Part shown: positions 25,920 through 35,409 of the stretch, one piece after another | Layout of the letters: the number at the start of each line of letters is the position of its first letter | How positions within the stretch are numbered: the stretch's first letter is position 1 | NCBI GenBank assembly: GCA_037388825.1 | Contig: JARRJV010000009.1 | Location: 1-38,157 of the forward strand | DNA length: 38,157 nucleotides | Source of the DNA: Acidiferrobacteraceae bacterium | GTDB lineage: Bacteria; Pseudomonadota; Gammaproteobacteria; Acidiferrobacterales; JAJDNE01 | Reading direction: 5' to 3' | The notes under the pieces: generated by a model | Databases searched by the model: none | The model's input: only the letters and a program-made list of their open reading frames with translations | What the model was told of the DNA's origin: nothing | Position numbers and translations under genes: made by a program

Positions 25920-28349
25920 ATGTCAACGCGGAAACACCGCAAGAAATTCGTCGATCCCCATGCCGAACGGGAGGCCCGCAAGTATGACCGGCCCATCCCG
26001 AGCCGCGAGGCCATCCTCGAGGTCCTGTCCGATGCCGGCGAACTGCTGACTGCGGAACAACTGGCAGCGGCGCTGGAGCTGCGCGACGAGCAGGACCTTG
26101 AACACTTCCAGCGTCGCCTGCGCGCGATGGTGCGCGACGGACAGCTGCACCGGAATCGCCGCGGCCATTACGGCCGGGTGGAGCGCATGAACCTGGTGTC
26201 CGGAACCGTGATCGGTCATGCCGACGGATTCGGGTTCCTGGCCCCGGACGACAACAGTGACGATTTGTTCCTGTCCCCACGCCAGATGCGCAAGGTCATG
26301 CACGGTGACCGCGCCATGGGGCAGGTTGTCGGTATGGATTCCCGCGGGCGGCGCGAGGGTGCCATCGTCGAGGTACTGGAGCGGCGGCACAAGACCGTGG
26401 TTGGGCGGTATGTGGAGGATGGTGTCGGCGTGGTGGTCCCGGAAGACAAGCGCCTGGCCCATGACATCTTTGTTTCACCCGAAGACGCAAACGGCGCGCG
26501 CGGCGGACAGATCGTCGAAGTCGAGCTTACCCGCTATCCGGACGGTCGCGTCCGCGCCATGGGCCGGATCATCGAGGTGTTGGGCGATCACATGGCGCCC
26601 GGAATGGAAGTGGATGTCGCAATCCGGAAGTTCGATCTACCGAATCGCTGGTCGCCCGCGATCGACGAAGAGGTCATCGCCATCGGCAAGGAAGTGCCCG
26701 AGAGCGCGAAGCGTGGGCGGCGGGATCTGCGGACGCTGCCCCTGGTGACCATTGACGGGGAGGATGCACGGGACTACGACGATGCCGTGTATTGTGAGCG
26801 CAAGGGCAAGGGCTGGCGGCTGGTTGTGGCCATTGCCGATGTCTCGTTCTATGTGACACCGGACAGCGAGCTCGACCGCGAGGCATTTGAAAGGGGTAAT
26901 TCGGTCTATTTTCCGGACCGGGTAATTCCCATGCTACCCGAGGCGCTGTCGAACAATCTGTGTTCGCTCATGCCGGAAGTCGATCGCCTGGCCATGGTGT
27001 GCGACATGGTGGTCACCCCCCAGGGCCGGGTCAAGTCGTATGAATTCTACGAGGCCGTGATCCGCTCCCATGCGCGCCTGACCTACACAAAGGTCGCCGC
27101 CATGCTGGTCGGCAAGGACAGGGATCTGCGCGAGCAATATGAGCCCCTGGTTCCGCATCTGGAACAGTTGCATGCGGTATACGGCGCGTTGCACAAGGTA
27201 CGCCTGGCACGTGGTGCTGTTGATTTCGAGCTCCCGGAAACCCGCATCGTTTTCGACGAGAATCGCAAGATCGAGACCATCGTCGCGGTGGAGCGGAATG
27301 ACGCCCATCGCCTGATCGAGGAATGCATGCTGGCCGCCAATGTCTGTGCCGCCGAGTTTCTGGGGGAGCACAAGGTGCCGACGCCGTACCGCGTTCATGC
27401 GGGCCCTACGGCAGAGAAGCTTACGGCGCTGCGGGAGTTCCTCTCCGAGTTCGGTCTGTCCCTGGGCGGTGGTGCGAAACCGGAAGCGGCTGACTACGCT
27501 CATGTGCTGTCGCAACTGGAAGGTCGCAAGGATGCACGTCTGATCCAGACGGTCATGCTGCGCAGTCTGAGTCAGGCGATCTACACACCGGACAATATTG
27601 GTCACTTTGCTCTTGCCTTCGCCAGCTATGCCCACTTCACATCGCCGATCCGACGCTATCCGGATCTGATGGTCCATCGCTCCATTAAGGGTGTGGTGAA
27701 AAAGAAGCAGGGGCGTGGTCGGGTGAAGCATGCCTTGTCACGGGTTCTCGGGGCGACTCCCTCTCAGGAATTCATGGACGCGGTAAAGGTGCAGTCCGAA
27801 CACTGTTCCATGACCGGTCGGCGTGCCGATGAAGCGGTGTGGGACGTGATCAAGTGGTTGAAGACGGAGTACATGACGGACCGGGTTGGAGAGGTATTCG
27901 ACGGGGTCATTAGCGGCGTAACCGGTTTTGGACTGTTCGTGGAGATTCGCAACATCTATGTCGAAGGACTGGTTCACATCTCGTCCCTGGGAAACGACTA
28001 CTACCGTTTCGATCCGGTCAAGCATGCGTTGATTGGTGAACGAACCCGCCAGGTACTGCGGCTTGGGGACGAGGTGTCAGTTCGCGTGGTGCGGGTGGAC
28101 CTGGACGAGGCGCGGATTGACCTGGAACTGATGGAGCAAAAAGGCCGTCCACGACGCGGGCCTCGATCAAAGAAGAAGGGGCGCCCACCGGTGCGGAAGA
28201 AGAAGGCGGCTACACGGAAGACTGCGAGCAAGAACACGAGCAACAAGAAGAACAGCAAGGCGAAGAAGAAACCGGCTCGACCCTCCACAACCGGTTCCGG
28301 CAAGAAGAAATCCCGCCGCGGCGGCAAACGCGGTCGTCGAAGTGACTGA
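25920..28349 (+). CDS. rnr: Ribonuclease R
   Basis: Processive 3'-5' exoribonuclease of the RNB family, 809 residues. There is an N-terminal helix-turn-helix domain (REAILEVLSDAGELLTAEQLAAAL), two cold-shock domains, the RNB catalytic core with DARDYDDAVY (about residue 280), a C-terminal S1 domain (FDGVISGVTGFGLFVEIRNIYVEGLVHI) and a long Lys/Arg-rich tail typical of RNase R. The ATG at 25920 (MSTRKHRKKF) is chosen; an upstream in-frame start is not supported. It overlaps rlmB by 8 bases. Confidence 0.97.
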   Translation: MSTRKHRKKFVDPHAEREARKYDRPIPSREAILEVLSDAGELLTAEQLAAALELRDEQDLEHFQRRLRAMVRDGQLHRNRRGHYGRVERMNLVSGTVIGHADGFGFLAPDDNSDDLFLSPRQMRKVMHGDRAMGQVVGMDSRGRREGAIVEVLERRHKTVVGRYVEDGVGVVVPEDKRLAHDIFVSPEDANGARGGQIVEVELTRYPDGRVRAMGRIIEVLGDHMAPGMEVDVAIRKFDLPNRWSPAIDEEVIAIGKEVPESAKRGRRDLRTLPLVTIDGEDARDYDDAVYCERKGKGWRLVVAIADVSFYVTPDSELDREAFERGNSVYFPDRVIPMLPEALSNNLCSLMPEVDRLAMVCDMVVTPQGRVKSYEFYEAVIRSHARLTYTKVAAMLVGKDRDLREQYEPLVPHLEQLHAVYGALHKVRLARGAVDFELPETRIVFDENRKIETIVAVERNDAHRLIEECMLAANVCAAEFLGEHKVPTPYRVHAGPTAEKLTALREFLSEFGLSLGGGAKPEAADYAHVLSQLEGRKDARLIQTVMLRSLSQAIYTPDNIGHFALAFASYAHFTSPIRRYPDLMVHRSIKGVVKKKQGRGRVKHALSRVLGATPSQEFMDAVKVQSEHCSMTGRRADEAVWDVIKWLKTEYMTDRVGEVFDGVISGVTGFGLFVEIRNIYVEGLVHISSLGNDYYRFDPVKHALIGERTRQVLRLGDEVSVRVVRVDLDEARIDLELMEQKGRPRRGPRSKKKGRPPVRKKKAATRKTASKNTSNKKNSKAKKKPARPSTTGSGKKKSRRGGKRGRRSD

Positions 28350-29103
28350 GGAAACCGTAGTCGGTATCCATGCGGTGGGTGACCTGGAGCGCCGACCCGA
28401 ACAGATCACCCGGCTTTGGGTCGATGCAGCGCGCCAAGACGCACGTATGGCCAAACTGCTTGATCAGGCAGACCGCCTCGGCATCGCGCTCCAGAGGATC
28501 GGGCGTACCGAACTGGAGAAGAAGGCCGGTGCGGGTGTGGCCCATCAGGGGATCGTCGCACAGATTGTTGCTGGGCAGGGCCTTGGCGATGCGGACCTTG
28601 CGCAGTTGGTGCAGCGGGTTCCGGAGGATGCCTTGGTGCTGGTCCTGGATGGTGTGCAGGATCCGCACAATCTCGGCGCGTGCATGCGAACCGCAGAGGC
28701 CGCCGGGGTCGCCGCGGTCGTGATCCCCAGGGACCGCGCGGCACGGGTAAATGCCACAGTGCGGAAGGCCGCCTGCGGTGCCGCGGAAATCATATCCTGG
28801 ATCCGGGTGACCAATCTCGCACGTACCCTCGGGCAACTGAAGGAAGCGGGTTTCTGGGTGCTGGGTGCGAGCGGCGATGGCGATTCTGATCTGTATCAAA
28901 GCGACCTGACAGGTCGCACGGCTATTGTGCTCGGAGCCGAGGGAAAGGGCTTGCGCCGGCTGACGCGGGAACACTGCGACGTGCTGGTCAGCATTCCCAT
29001 GGTGGGCGCGGTCGAGAGCCTGAACGTTTCCAATGCGGCCGCGGTGATACTTTTTGAAGCGGTGCGGCAACGCCGTAGCGGACCAACCGGGAGCAAGAAA
29101 TGA
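28342..29103 (+). CDS. rlmB: 23S rRNA (guanosine-2251-2'-O) methyltransferase
   Basis: SPOUT-family methyltransferase of 253 residues that methylates G2251 in the 23S rRNA P loop. The SpoU motifs are LVLDGVQDPHNLGACMRTAEAAG, IVLGAEGKGLRRLTREHCD and IPMVGAVESLNVSNAAAVILFE. The GTG at 28342 overlaps the rnr stop by 8 bases, so translation is coupled. rnr-rlmB-rpsF is the standard gammaproteobacterial order. Confidence 0.96.
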   Translation: MTEETVVGIHAVGDLERRPEQITRLWVDAARQDARMAKLLDQADRLGIALQRIGRTELEKKAGAGVAHQGIVAQIVAGQGLGDADLAQLVQRVPEDALVLVLDGVQDPHNLGACMRTAEAAGVAAVVIPRDRAARVNATVRKAACGAAEIISWIRVTNLARTLGQLKEAGFWVLGASGDGDSDLYQSDLTGRTAIVLGAEGKGLRRLTREHCDVLVSIPMVGAVESLNVSNAAAVILFEAVRQRRSGPTGSKK

Positions 29104-29360
29104 TTACACGGGAAGACGTGACGGAAATGCTGGAGAAGCTCAAGACCCAGCGGGATGAGTTGCGCGTGCAGATTCACCTGGGTGCGGCCGAGGCCCGGCA
29201 GCAATGGGACGAGCTGGAAAGGAAATGGGGCCATTTCGAGGCCAAGGCCCGGCAGCTTGGGGGTGCAAGCGCCGAGGCGGGCAAGGACGTCCTGACGGCC
29301 GCCGGAGAGTTGGGCGCAGAGTTGAAGGCGGGCTATGAGAAGATTCGAAAATCCCTCTAG
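29100..29360 (+). CDS. Small coiled-coil protein of unknown function
   Basis: An 86-residue protein, highly charged, with heptad-like helix from residue 5 to about 55 (MLEKLKTQRDELRVQIHLGAAEARQQWDELERKW). No membrane segment, signal or cysteine is present. The ATG at 29100 overlaps the rlmB stop (ATGA), so it is co-translated with rlmB and is likely real. I recognise no function; it may be a small structural or stress protein. Confidence 0.72.
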   Translation: MITREDVTEMLEKLKTQRDELRVQIHLGAAEARQQWDELERKWGHFEAKARQLGGASAEAGKDVLTAAGELGAELKAGYEKIRKSL

Positions 29361-29411
29361 AAACAGGGGCGGACCCCCGGTCTAAGCTACTGATTTTCAG
29401 TTCTGTTTCCC

Positions 29412-29440
29412 TTGGCACGGAGGCCAAATCCGGTTAGAAT
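29412..29440 (+). promoter_or_regulatory. Sigma-70 promoter of the rpsF operon
   Basis: TTGGCA (29412-29417) and TAGAAT (29435-29440) are 17 bases apart, and each matches the consensus at 5 of 6 positions. The leader downstream is about 88 bases. This is the best-formed promoter seen in the window. Confidence 0.75.
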
Positions 29441-29442
29441 GC

Positions 29443-29469
29443 GCCGCTTTCGCGGCACCGAAGCCGGTG
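29443..29469 (+). promoter_or_regulatory. Paired hairpins in the rpsF leader
   Basis: Two short stems lie back to back: GCCGC/GCGGC (29443-29447 with 29452-29456) and CACCG/CGGTG (29456-29460 with 29465-29469). The second can form only if the first is open at its last base. In many bacteria a leader hairpin with a CCG element binds S6:S18 and autoregulates the operon; this may be that element, but the match is not certain. Confidence 0.35.
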
Positions 29470-29534
29470 TCATGACTTCACTCCTTACCTCACCGGAACG
29501 ATGCAGCCGGGAGGCAAACCCGAGAGGAGATACA

Positions 29535-30008
29535 ATGCGTCACTACGAAATCGTGTTTCTGGTCCATCCGGACCAGAGCGAGCAGGTTCCTGCCATGGTT
29601 GAGCGTTATCGTGCCATGGTCGACTCCGGAAAGGGTGCCATCCACCGCCTGGAAGACTGGGGCCGCCGTCAGCTTGCCTATACCATCAACAAGGTCCACA
29701 AGGCTCACTACGTACTCATGAACATTGAGTGCGATCAGGACACCCTGCGCGAGCTGGAATCATCCTTCAAGTTCAGCGATGCGGTGCTCCGCTGGCTGAC
29801 GGTGCGCCGCGAAGAGGCGATCACCGAACCGTCCCCCATGGCGAAAGAGGCGCAGCAGGAAGAGGGTGGTTCTTCGAGTGAGGACCGGGGTCGAGCAAGG
29901 GAATCCACGGATGAAGCTGCCAGAAAAACGGAATCTGCGGAAAAGTCAGAGGACAAGGAAACTTCCAGCGATAAAGAGCCAGAGTCGGCCACAAGCGACG
30001 AAGACTAG
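29535..30008 (+). CDS. rpsF: 30S ribosomal protein S6 with long acidic tail
   Basis: Small-subunit protein S6, which forms a dimer with S18 on the platform. The 157-residue protein begins [25 protein letters not shown] and has the normal S6 core to about residue 100 ([14 protein letters not shown]). The rest is a low-complexity tail of Glu, Ser, Asp and Lys, longer than the E. coli tail (about 131-135 residues in total). A GAGGAGA ribosome-binding site precedes the ATG at 29535; upstream in-frame starts are not family-like. No priB lies between rpsF and rpsR. Confidence 0.96.
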   Translation: MRHYEIVFLVHPDQSEQVPAMVERYRAMVDSGKGAIHRLEDWGRRQLAYTINKVHKAHYVLMNIECDQDTLRELESSFKFSDAVLRWLTVRREEAITEPSPMAKEAQQEEGGSSSEDRGRARESTDEAARKTESAEKSEDKETSSDKEPESATSDED

Positions 30009-30022
30009 AGGAGGTACAGGAT

Positions 30023-30250
30023 ATGTCACGCTATTTCCGTCGGAAGAAATATTGCCGCTTCACGGCCGAAGGCATCAAGGAGATCGACTACAAGGATCTC
30101 AATCTGATCAAGGGTTACATCACGGAGACGGGCAAGATCATTCCCAGTCGCGTGATGGGCACCAAGGCCCGCTACCAGCGCCAACTCGCGCGCGCGGTGA
30201 AGTACGCACGGTATCTGGCGCTGCTGCCGTACACGGATCAGCACCAGTAG
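30023..30250 (+). CDS. rpsR: 30S ribosomal protein S18
   Basis: Ribosomal protein S18, 75 residues, partner of S6. The typical sequence [25 protein letters not shown], then [33 protein letters not shown] is complete. A strong AGGAGG site precedes the start by 8 bases. It lies 14 bases after rpsF and 16 before rplI, in one operon. Confidence 0.98.
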   Translation: MSRYFRRKKYCRFTAEGIKEIDYKDLNLIKGYITETGKIIPSRVMGTKARYQRQLARAVKYARYLALLPYTDQHQ

Positions 30251-30266
30251 GCCCGGAGACATTGCA

Positions 30267-30713
30267 ATGAATGTGATACTACTCGACAAGATCCGTAACC
30301 TCGGCAGCCTCGGCGACGAGGTTTCCGTCAAGGCGGGCTACGCGCGCAACTATCTCCTTCCCTATGGCAAGGCCGTGGTTGCCAATGAAGCCAATCGGGC
30401 CAAGTTCGAAGCCGAGCGCACGGAACTTGAAAAGACCCAGGCCGAGCATCTCGAGTCGGCTCGCTCCCGGGGCGAGGCGATGGCGGGAGTCACCGTGCAG
30501 ATCGTCGCCAAGGCCGGCGAAGAAGGGAAACTGTTCGGTTCCGTTGGGGCACGCGAGATTGTCGAGGCGCTGGCTGCGTCCGGTTTCGAGGCTCAGCGTT
30601 CCGAGGTTCTCCTGCCCGATGGTCCGCTCAAGGAAATCGGTGACCACGATGTCCAGCTGTCGCTGCATCCGGAAGTAACCGTCGATATCAAGGTTTCCAT
30701 CGTCGCTGAATAG
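30267..30713 (+). CDS. rplI: 50S ribosomal protein L9
   Basis: Ribosomal protein L9, 148 residues. The start MNVILLDKIRNLGSLGDEVSVKAGYARNYLLPYGKAV is the classical N-domain. The long connecting helix (RAKFEAERTELEKTQAEHLESARSR) and the C-domain (GPLKEIGDHDVQLSLHPEV) follow. Third gene of the ribosomal operon. Confidence 0.98.
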   Translation: MNVILLDKIRNLGSLGDEVSVKAGYARNYLLPYGKAVVANEANRAKFEAERTELEKTQAEHLESARSRGEAMAGVTVQIVAKAGEEGKLFGSVGAREIVEALAASGFEAQRSEVLLPDGPLKEIGDHDVQLSLHPEVTVDIKVSIVAE

Positions 30714-30770
30714 CAGGGGGTGCCGATTGCCCGTACGGGTTCGAGGTGAACTCGCTTGCATGAGGGTTTG

Positions 30771-32165
30771 ATGGAGGAGCACGCCTACTCGTTACGCGAC
30801 GCGCGACCCGGATCCGCCGAGTCGCGCCTGCCGCCGCAGTCCGTCGAGGCCGAGCAGTCCGTGATCGGCGGCCTGTTGTTGGACAACAGCCGCTGGGACC
30901 AGATTGCTGATACGCTCACGGCCGAAGACTTCTACCGCAAGGAACACCGCCTCATTTTCAGCGCCATTGCCGCACTGGCAAACGACAGCAGTCCTGCTGA
31001 CGTGGTTACAGTCTCCGAGTTTCTCGAGAAACAGCACCAGCTAAATGATGTCGGCGGGCTCGCCTACCTGAGCTCGCTCGCGAACAACACGCCTAGCGCG
31101 GCAAATATTGTCGCCTACGGGAACATCGTGCGCGAACGGTCGATCATGCGCCAACTGGCCAACGCCGCCAGCCGTATCGCCGACAATGTCTATGCACCGG
31201 AGGGCCGTCGCGCAGGTGACCTGCTGGACAAGGCCGAGCAAATCATCCTCGAAATTAGTGAACAGGGCGCCTCCCGCCGCGGCGGCTTTCAGCCCCTCAA
31301 ATCCCTGCTGGTCAAGGCCGTGGATCGCATCGATACGATGTTCCATTCCGACAGCGCCCTCACCGGTATCGCCAGTGGATTCAGGGATCTGGACGAGATG
31401 ACCTCGGGGCTGCAGGCCTCGGACCTGGTCATCCTTGCCGGACGTCCATCCATGGGCAAGACATCCCTGGCGTTGAATGTGGCCGAAAATGCGGCGGTAG
31501 GGGAGCACAAGCACGTAGCGCTGTTCAGCATGGAGATGCCGGGAGAGCAGCTGGCCATGCGCCTGCTGGCGTCCCTGGGCCGCATCAATGGCCACAAGGT
31601 GCGCACCGGGCGCCTGGATGAAGACGACTGGCCGCGACTCATGTCGGCCATGACCATGTTGTCAGAGGCGCCGATCTTCATCGACGACACACCGGGCCTT
31701 TCCCCGACCGAGTTGCGATCCCGTGCTCGACGACTCAAGCGCGAGCATGGACTGGATCTGGTGGTGGTCGACTATCTGCAGCTGATGCAGGCACAAGAAG
31801 CGGGTGAGAACCGCGCGACAGAGATCTCGGCCATTACGCGTTCGCTCAAGAATCTGGCCAAGGAGCTCGACGTCCCGGTGATTGCCATGTCGCAACTCAA
31901 CCGTAGTCTGGAACAGCGTCCAGACAAGCGCCCGGTAATGTCCGATTTGCGGGAATCCGGTGCCATCGAGCAGGATGCCGACGTGATCCTGTTCATCTAC
32001 CGCGACGAGGTTTACAACGAGGACAGTCCCGACAAGGGAACCGCCGAAATCATTATCGGCAAGCAGCGCAACGGTCCTACGGGGAAGGTGCGCCTCACCT
32101 TTCTTGGTGAATACACCAAGTTCGAGAATTATATTCACGCCGGTTTCGACGAGGCCTACGGATGA
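30771..32165 (+). CDS. dnaB: Replicative DNA helicase DnaB
   Basis: Hexameric helicase of the chromosomal replication fork, 464 residues with the ATG at 30771. The N-terminal primase-interaction domain (PPQSVEAEQSVIGGLLLDN) and RecA-like ATPase with P-loop GRPSMGKTSLALN are visible. The later motifs are VVVDYLQLMQ, DLRESGAIEQDADVILFIYRDE and IIIGKQRNGPTG. The TTG at 30756 in frame is less likely than the ATG, which has GAGG upstream. No intein is visible. The stop overlaps alr by ATGA. Confidence 0.97.
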   Translation: MEEHAYSLRDARPGSAESRLPPQSVEAEQSVIGGLLLDNSRWDQIADTLTAEDFYRKEHRLIFSAIAALANDSSPADVVTVSEFLEKQHQLNDVGGLAYLSSLANNTPSAANIVAYGNIVRERSIMRQLANAASRIADNVYAPEGRRAGDLLDKAEQIILEISEQGASRRGGFQPLKSLLVKAVDRIDTMFHSDSALTGIASGFRDLDEMTSGLQASDLVILAGRPSMGKTSLALNVAENAAVGEHKHVALFSMEMPGEQLAMRLLASLGRINGHKVRTGRLDEDDWPRLMSAMTMLSEAPIFIDDTPGLSPTELRSRARRLKREHGLDLVVVDYLQLMQAQEAGENRATEISAITRSLKNLAKELDVPVIAMSQLNRSLEQRPDKRPVMSDLRESGAIEQDADVILFIYRDEVYNEDSPDKGTAEIIIGKQRNGPTGKVRLTFLGEYTKFENYIHAGFDEAYG

Positions 32166-33265
32166 GCCGCCCGGCGCGGGCACTCATCTTCACGGCCGCG
32201 CTTCGCCACAATCTCTCCCGGGTCCGCCAACTGGCGTCGGGTGCCCGGGTGATGGCGGTGATCAAGGCCAATGCCTATGGCCATGGGATCACCGGCGCGA
32301 TTTCCGCCCTGGGGGATGCAGATGTCTTCGGCGTAGCCTCCCTGGAAGAAGCGCTCGCAGTGCGTGCCCTGCTGCCATCTGCGCAGCCTTTGTGTCTGCT
32401 CGAGGGTTTCTTCAACAGCGATGAACTGGCCACGGTGGCAGGCGAAGGCCTGCAGGTGGTAATTCACCATGTGTCTCAATTGGAGCAACTGGAAGCCTTT
32501 CGTGGCAGCGGATCCATCGCAGCCTGGGTGAAAGTGGATACGGGTATGCATCGGCTGGGCTTCCCGCCAGAGGCACTTCCGGAGATCCTGTCCCGGGTGC
32601 GCGCCTGCGAGCGTGTGCAATTGCTCGGATTGATGTCTCATCTGGCCGATGCAGATGTGCCGGACAGCAAGCCCACACGCAGGCAGATCGACCTGTTCCA
32701 TGACCTGCTTGCCACGACCGGCCTGGCGGGGAGTCTGGCGAATTCGGCCGGCATTGTGGCGTGGCCCGAAAGCCACCATGACTGGGTGCGCCCGGGCATC
32801 ATGCTGTATGGCGCCTCTCCGGTTGCCAACAAGAGTGCGGAAGAGCTGGACCTGCAGCCCGCGATGCAGGCCGAGAGCGCCCTGATCGCCATTAATGAAC
32901 ATCGTCGCGGTGACGCCGTTGGCTATGGAGGCACATTTGTCTGTCCCGAGGATATGCGAGTAGGCGTAGTCGCCTTCGGGTATGGCGACGGCTACCCGCG
33001 TCATGCGCCGGGCGGCACCCCCGTGATCGTGCGGGATCAAAGGGTCCCGCTCATCGGCAGGGTCTCCATGGATATGATCACGGTCGATCTGCGATCCCTG
33101 CCGGAGGCCAGCGTCGGGGACCGGGTGATGCTATGGGGCGGCAAACTGCCGGTCGACGAAATCGCGCAACAGGCCGGGACCATCGCGTACGAGCTCCTGT
33201 GCAGGGTGAGCGAGCGTGTGCCGCGCGTTGAGGTCGCGGGGGAGCCGGGTGATGGCACGACCTAG
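32162..33265 (+). CDS. alr: Alanine racemase
   Basis: PLP enzyme making D-alanine for the cell wall, 367 residues. The PLP lysine is in MAVIKANAYGHG near residue 35. The catalytic tyrosine segment is GYGGTFVCPEDMRVGVVAFGYGDGYPR, and SMDMITVDL is in the C-terminal domain. The ATG at 32162 overlaps the dnaB stop, and the 3' end overlaps radA by 14 bases. Confidence 0.97.
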   Translation: MSRPARALIFTAALRHNLSRVRQLASGARVMAVIKANAYGHGITGAISALGDADVFGVASLEEALAVRALLPSAQPLCLLEGFFNSDELATVAGEGLQVVIHHVSQLEQLEAFRGSGSIAAWVKVDTGMHRLGFPPEALPEILSRVRACERVQLLGLMSHLADADVPDSKPTRRQIDLFHDLLATTGLAGSLANSAGIVAWPESHHDWVRPGIMLYGASPVANKSAEELDLQPAMQAESALIAINEHRRGDAVGYGGTFVCPEDMRVGVVAFGYGDGYPRHAPGGTPVIVRDQRVPLIGRVSMDMITVDLRSLPEASVGDRVMLWGGKLPVDEIAQQAGTIAYELLCRVSERVPRVEVAGEPGDGTT

Positions 33266-34616
33266 GACCGTGTTCGTGTGCAACGCCTGCGGAGCGCAAA
33301 CGCCCAAGTGGGTGGGCCAGTGCCCGGGCTGTGGTGCCTGGAACACCCTGGAGGAGAGCGTGTCAACGGCATCCGCGGCCGGGGTGGGGCCTCGGGAAGG
33401 GCTGGCCCCCGGATCCGAGGTTCAAAGCCTGGAGGACGTGCGCCCGGAGCATCTGCAGCGCATGCCCACTGGCAGCGCCGAGATGGATCGCGTGCTGGGT
33501 GGCGGTCTGGTGGCGGGGTCAGTCGTATTGCTGGGCGGTGATCCGGGTATTGGCAAGTCGACCCTGTTGATTCAGTTGCTGGATGCGATCAGCACCAGTC
33601 ATCCGGTTCTGTACGTCACCGGCGAGGAATCGGCGGAACAGATCGCGTTACGCGCTCATCGTTTGGGACTGAAACACGGTAGCGTTCGTCTGCTGGCGGA
33701 GAATCGGGTGGAACACGTAAGTGCCGTGATGGACGCTGAACAGGCGCGTGTGGTGGTAATCGATTCCATTCAGACGGCCTACACTGATCTTCTGCAATCC
33801 GCGCCGGGAAGTGTGTCACAGGTGCGCGAGTCGGCGGCGCAACTGGTCCGGCTGGCCAAGCGCCGCGGGATCAGCTTGTTCCTTGTGGGCCATGTGACCA
33901 AGGAAGGAAACCTTGCCGGACCGCGCGTGTTGGAACACATGGTGGATACGGTGCTGTATTTCGAAGGCGATACCTCTAGCAGTTTTCGGCTGATCCGGGC
34001 GTTCAAGAACCGCTTTGGCGCCGTGAACGAAGTAGGGGTATTCCTGATGTCCGAAAAAGGATTGCAGGGCGTGAGTAACCCGTCCGCCATGTTTGTGAGT
34101 CGTCACGGCGATGCCGTGCCCGGGAGCGTGGTGCTGGCGACGCAGGAAGGATCGCGGCCACTGCTGGTGGAGGTGCAGGCCCTGGTGGAAGAAACCCACC
34201 TGGCGCAGCCACGACGGGTATGCGTTGGTCTGGAATCACAGCGCCTGGCGATGCTGCTGGCGCTACTGCATCGGCACGGCGGTTTGCCGAGTTACGATCG
34301 TGATGTGTTCGTGAATGTCGCCGGCGGGATCCGGGTGGGCGAAACGGCGGCTGACCTGGCCATGATTGCGGCGGTGGTCTCCAGCATGCGCGATCGGCCA
34401 TTGGGCAATGATCTGGTCGTATTCGGCGAGGTCGGCCTCGCCGGTGAGATCCGGCCGGTGCAGGGAGGGCAGGAGCGCCTGCGGGAGGCCGCCAAGATGG
34501 GCCTGAAACGGGCGTTGATCCCCTATGCCAACCGGCCCAAAAGCCCGATTCCGGGGCTCGAGGTGATTCCGGTTCGTCGTCTGAACGAGGTCATGCCCGT
34601 ACTTCGTGGCGACTGA
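33252..34616 (+). CDS. radA: DNA repair protein RadA
   Basis: RadA (Sms) promotes branch migration in recombination. The 454-residue protein has the N-terminal zinc finger CNACGAQTPKWVGQCPGCGAW, a P-loop GGDPGIGKST, the RadA KNRFG motif (FKNRFGAVNEVGVF) and a Lon-like C-terminal domain. The ATG at 33252 (MARPRTVFVC) gives the family start and overlaps alr by 14 bases. It converges on the FHA gene with a 9-base gap. Confidence 0.97.
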   Translation: MARPRTVFVCNACGAQTPKWVGQCPGCGAWNTLEESVSTASAAGVGPREGLAPGSEVQSLEDVRPEHLQRMPTGSAEMDRVLGGGLVAGSVVLLGGDPGIGKSTLLIQLLDAISTSHPVLYVTGEESAEQIALRAHRLGLKHGSVRLLAENRVEHVSAVMDAEQARVVVIDSIQTAYTDLLQSAPGSVSQVRESAAQLVRLAKRRGISLFLVGHVTKEGNLAGPRVLEHMVDTVLYFEGDTSSSFRLIRAFKNRFGAVNEVGVFLMSEKGLQGVSNPSAMFVSRHGDAVPGSVVLATQEGSRPLLVEVQALVEETHLAQPRRVCVGLESQRLAMLLALLHRHGGLPSYDRDVFVNVAGGIRVGETAADLAMIAAVVSSMRDRPLGNDLVVFGEVGLAGEIRPVQGGQERLREAAKMGLKRALIPYANRPKSPIPGLEVIPVRRLNEVMPVLRGD

Positions 34617-34625
34617 TGCCGGCGC

Positions 34626-35303
34626 CTACTTGTAGTAGAACTGTAGCCGGGTACCAGCCACCTCGACTACATCGCCGTTTTTCAGCGGGACTCCGCCCGC
34701 CGGGATAGGGCGACCATTGAGGGTCGGTGCATCGTCGCTATCGGGCACCGGTGCCAGGCGATAACCTCCGTCGGTCTTGGTGATGGTGCCGGACTTGCGC
34801 CCCGTGCGCCCAAGGCTGGTCACACTCTTTGTCAGATCAATCCGCTTGCCACTGTTCGCGCCGCTGAGCACGAAGATCGCGGCGGGCCGCGTGGCGGACG
34901 ACGTACCGGAAGCAGACGGCGGGGCCGCAGCAGCCGGAGGCGGGGCCGAAACCGCGCCGGGATTGATGATCACCGTTTTGGCGAAGTCATTGGATTCAGT
35001 CGGCGACTCAGCCTGGTCATCGGATACATAGATCAGTTCATGCTTACCGATCACAACGGAATCACCGTTGCGCAGATGGTGTTTTGTGATCTTCTTGTCG
35101 TTGACCAGTGTGCCGTTGGTGCTGTTCAGGTCCTCGATGAATGAATCTTCACCGATGGTAAAGATATTCGCATGGGTGCCACTGACGGCCAGGTTATCCA
35201 GATGGATGTCCGAACCGGGTCGCCGACCGATCTTCATATCCCCCTGACCCAGGTCGATATGGTCTACTACTTCATTGTTAAATTTGACTATAAATTTCGC
35301 CAT
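34626..35303 (-). CDS. Double FHA-domain protein
   Basis: A 225-residue cytoplasmic phosphothreonine-recognition protein. The first FHA domain (about 20-92) has the classical residues GRRPGSDIHL, SGTHANIF and NSTNGTLVN. The second (about 142-225) is degenerate: SLGRTGRKSG is recognisable, but the SxxH element is lost. Between them is a Pro/Ala-rich linker with NDFAKTVIINPG; Thr110 there could be phosphorylated by the neighbouring kinase. It is last in the kinase-phosphatase-FHA module on the minus strand. Confidence 0.9.
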   Translation of the reverse strand: MAKFIVKFNNEVVDHIDLGQGDMKIGRRPGSDIHLDNLAVSGTHANIFTIGEDSFIEDLNSTNGTLVNDKKITKHHLRNGDSVVIGKHELIYVSDDQAESPTESNDFAKTVIINPGAVSAPPPAAAAPPSASGTSSATRPAAIFVLSGANSGKRIDLTKSVTSLGRTGRKSGTITKTDGGYRLAPVPDSDDAPTLNGRPIPAGGVPLKNGDVVEVAGTRLQFYYK

Positions 35304-35409
35304 GATTCCTTTTTACCCTCTTATCCCCGGCCAGGCCTGCGTCATCTCCTGTACGAGCTGACCGGAAGGTTAAGTGCAATAAATATACCAGACCCCTCAA
35401 CGATAACCG

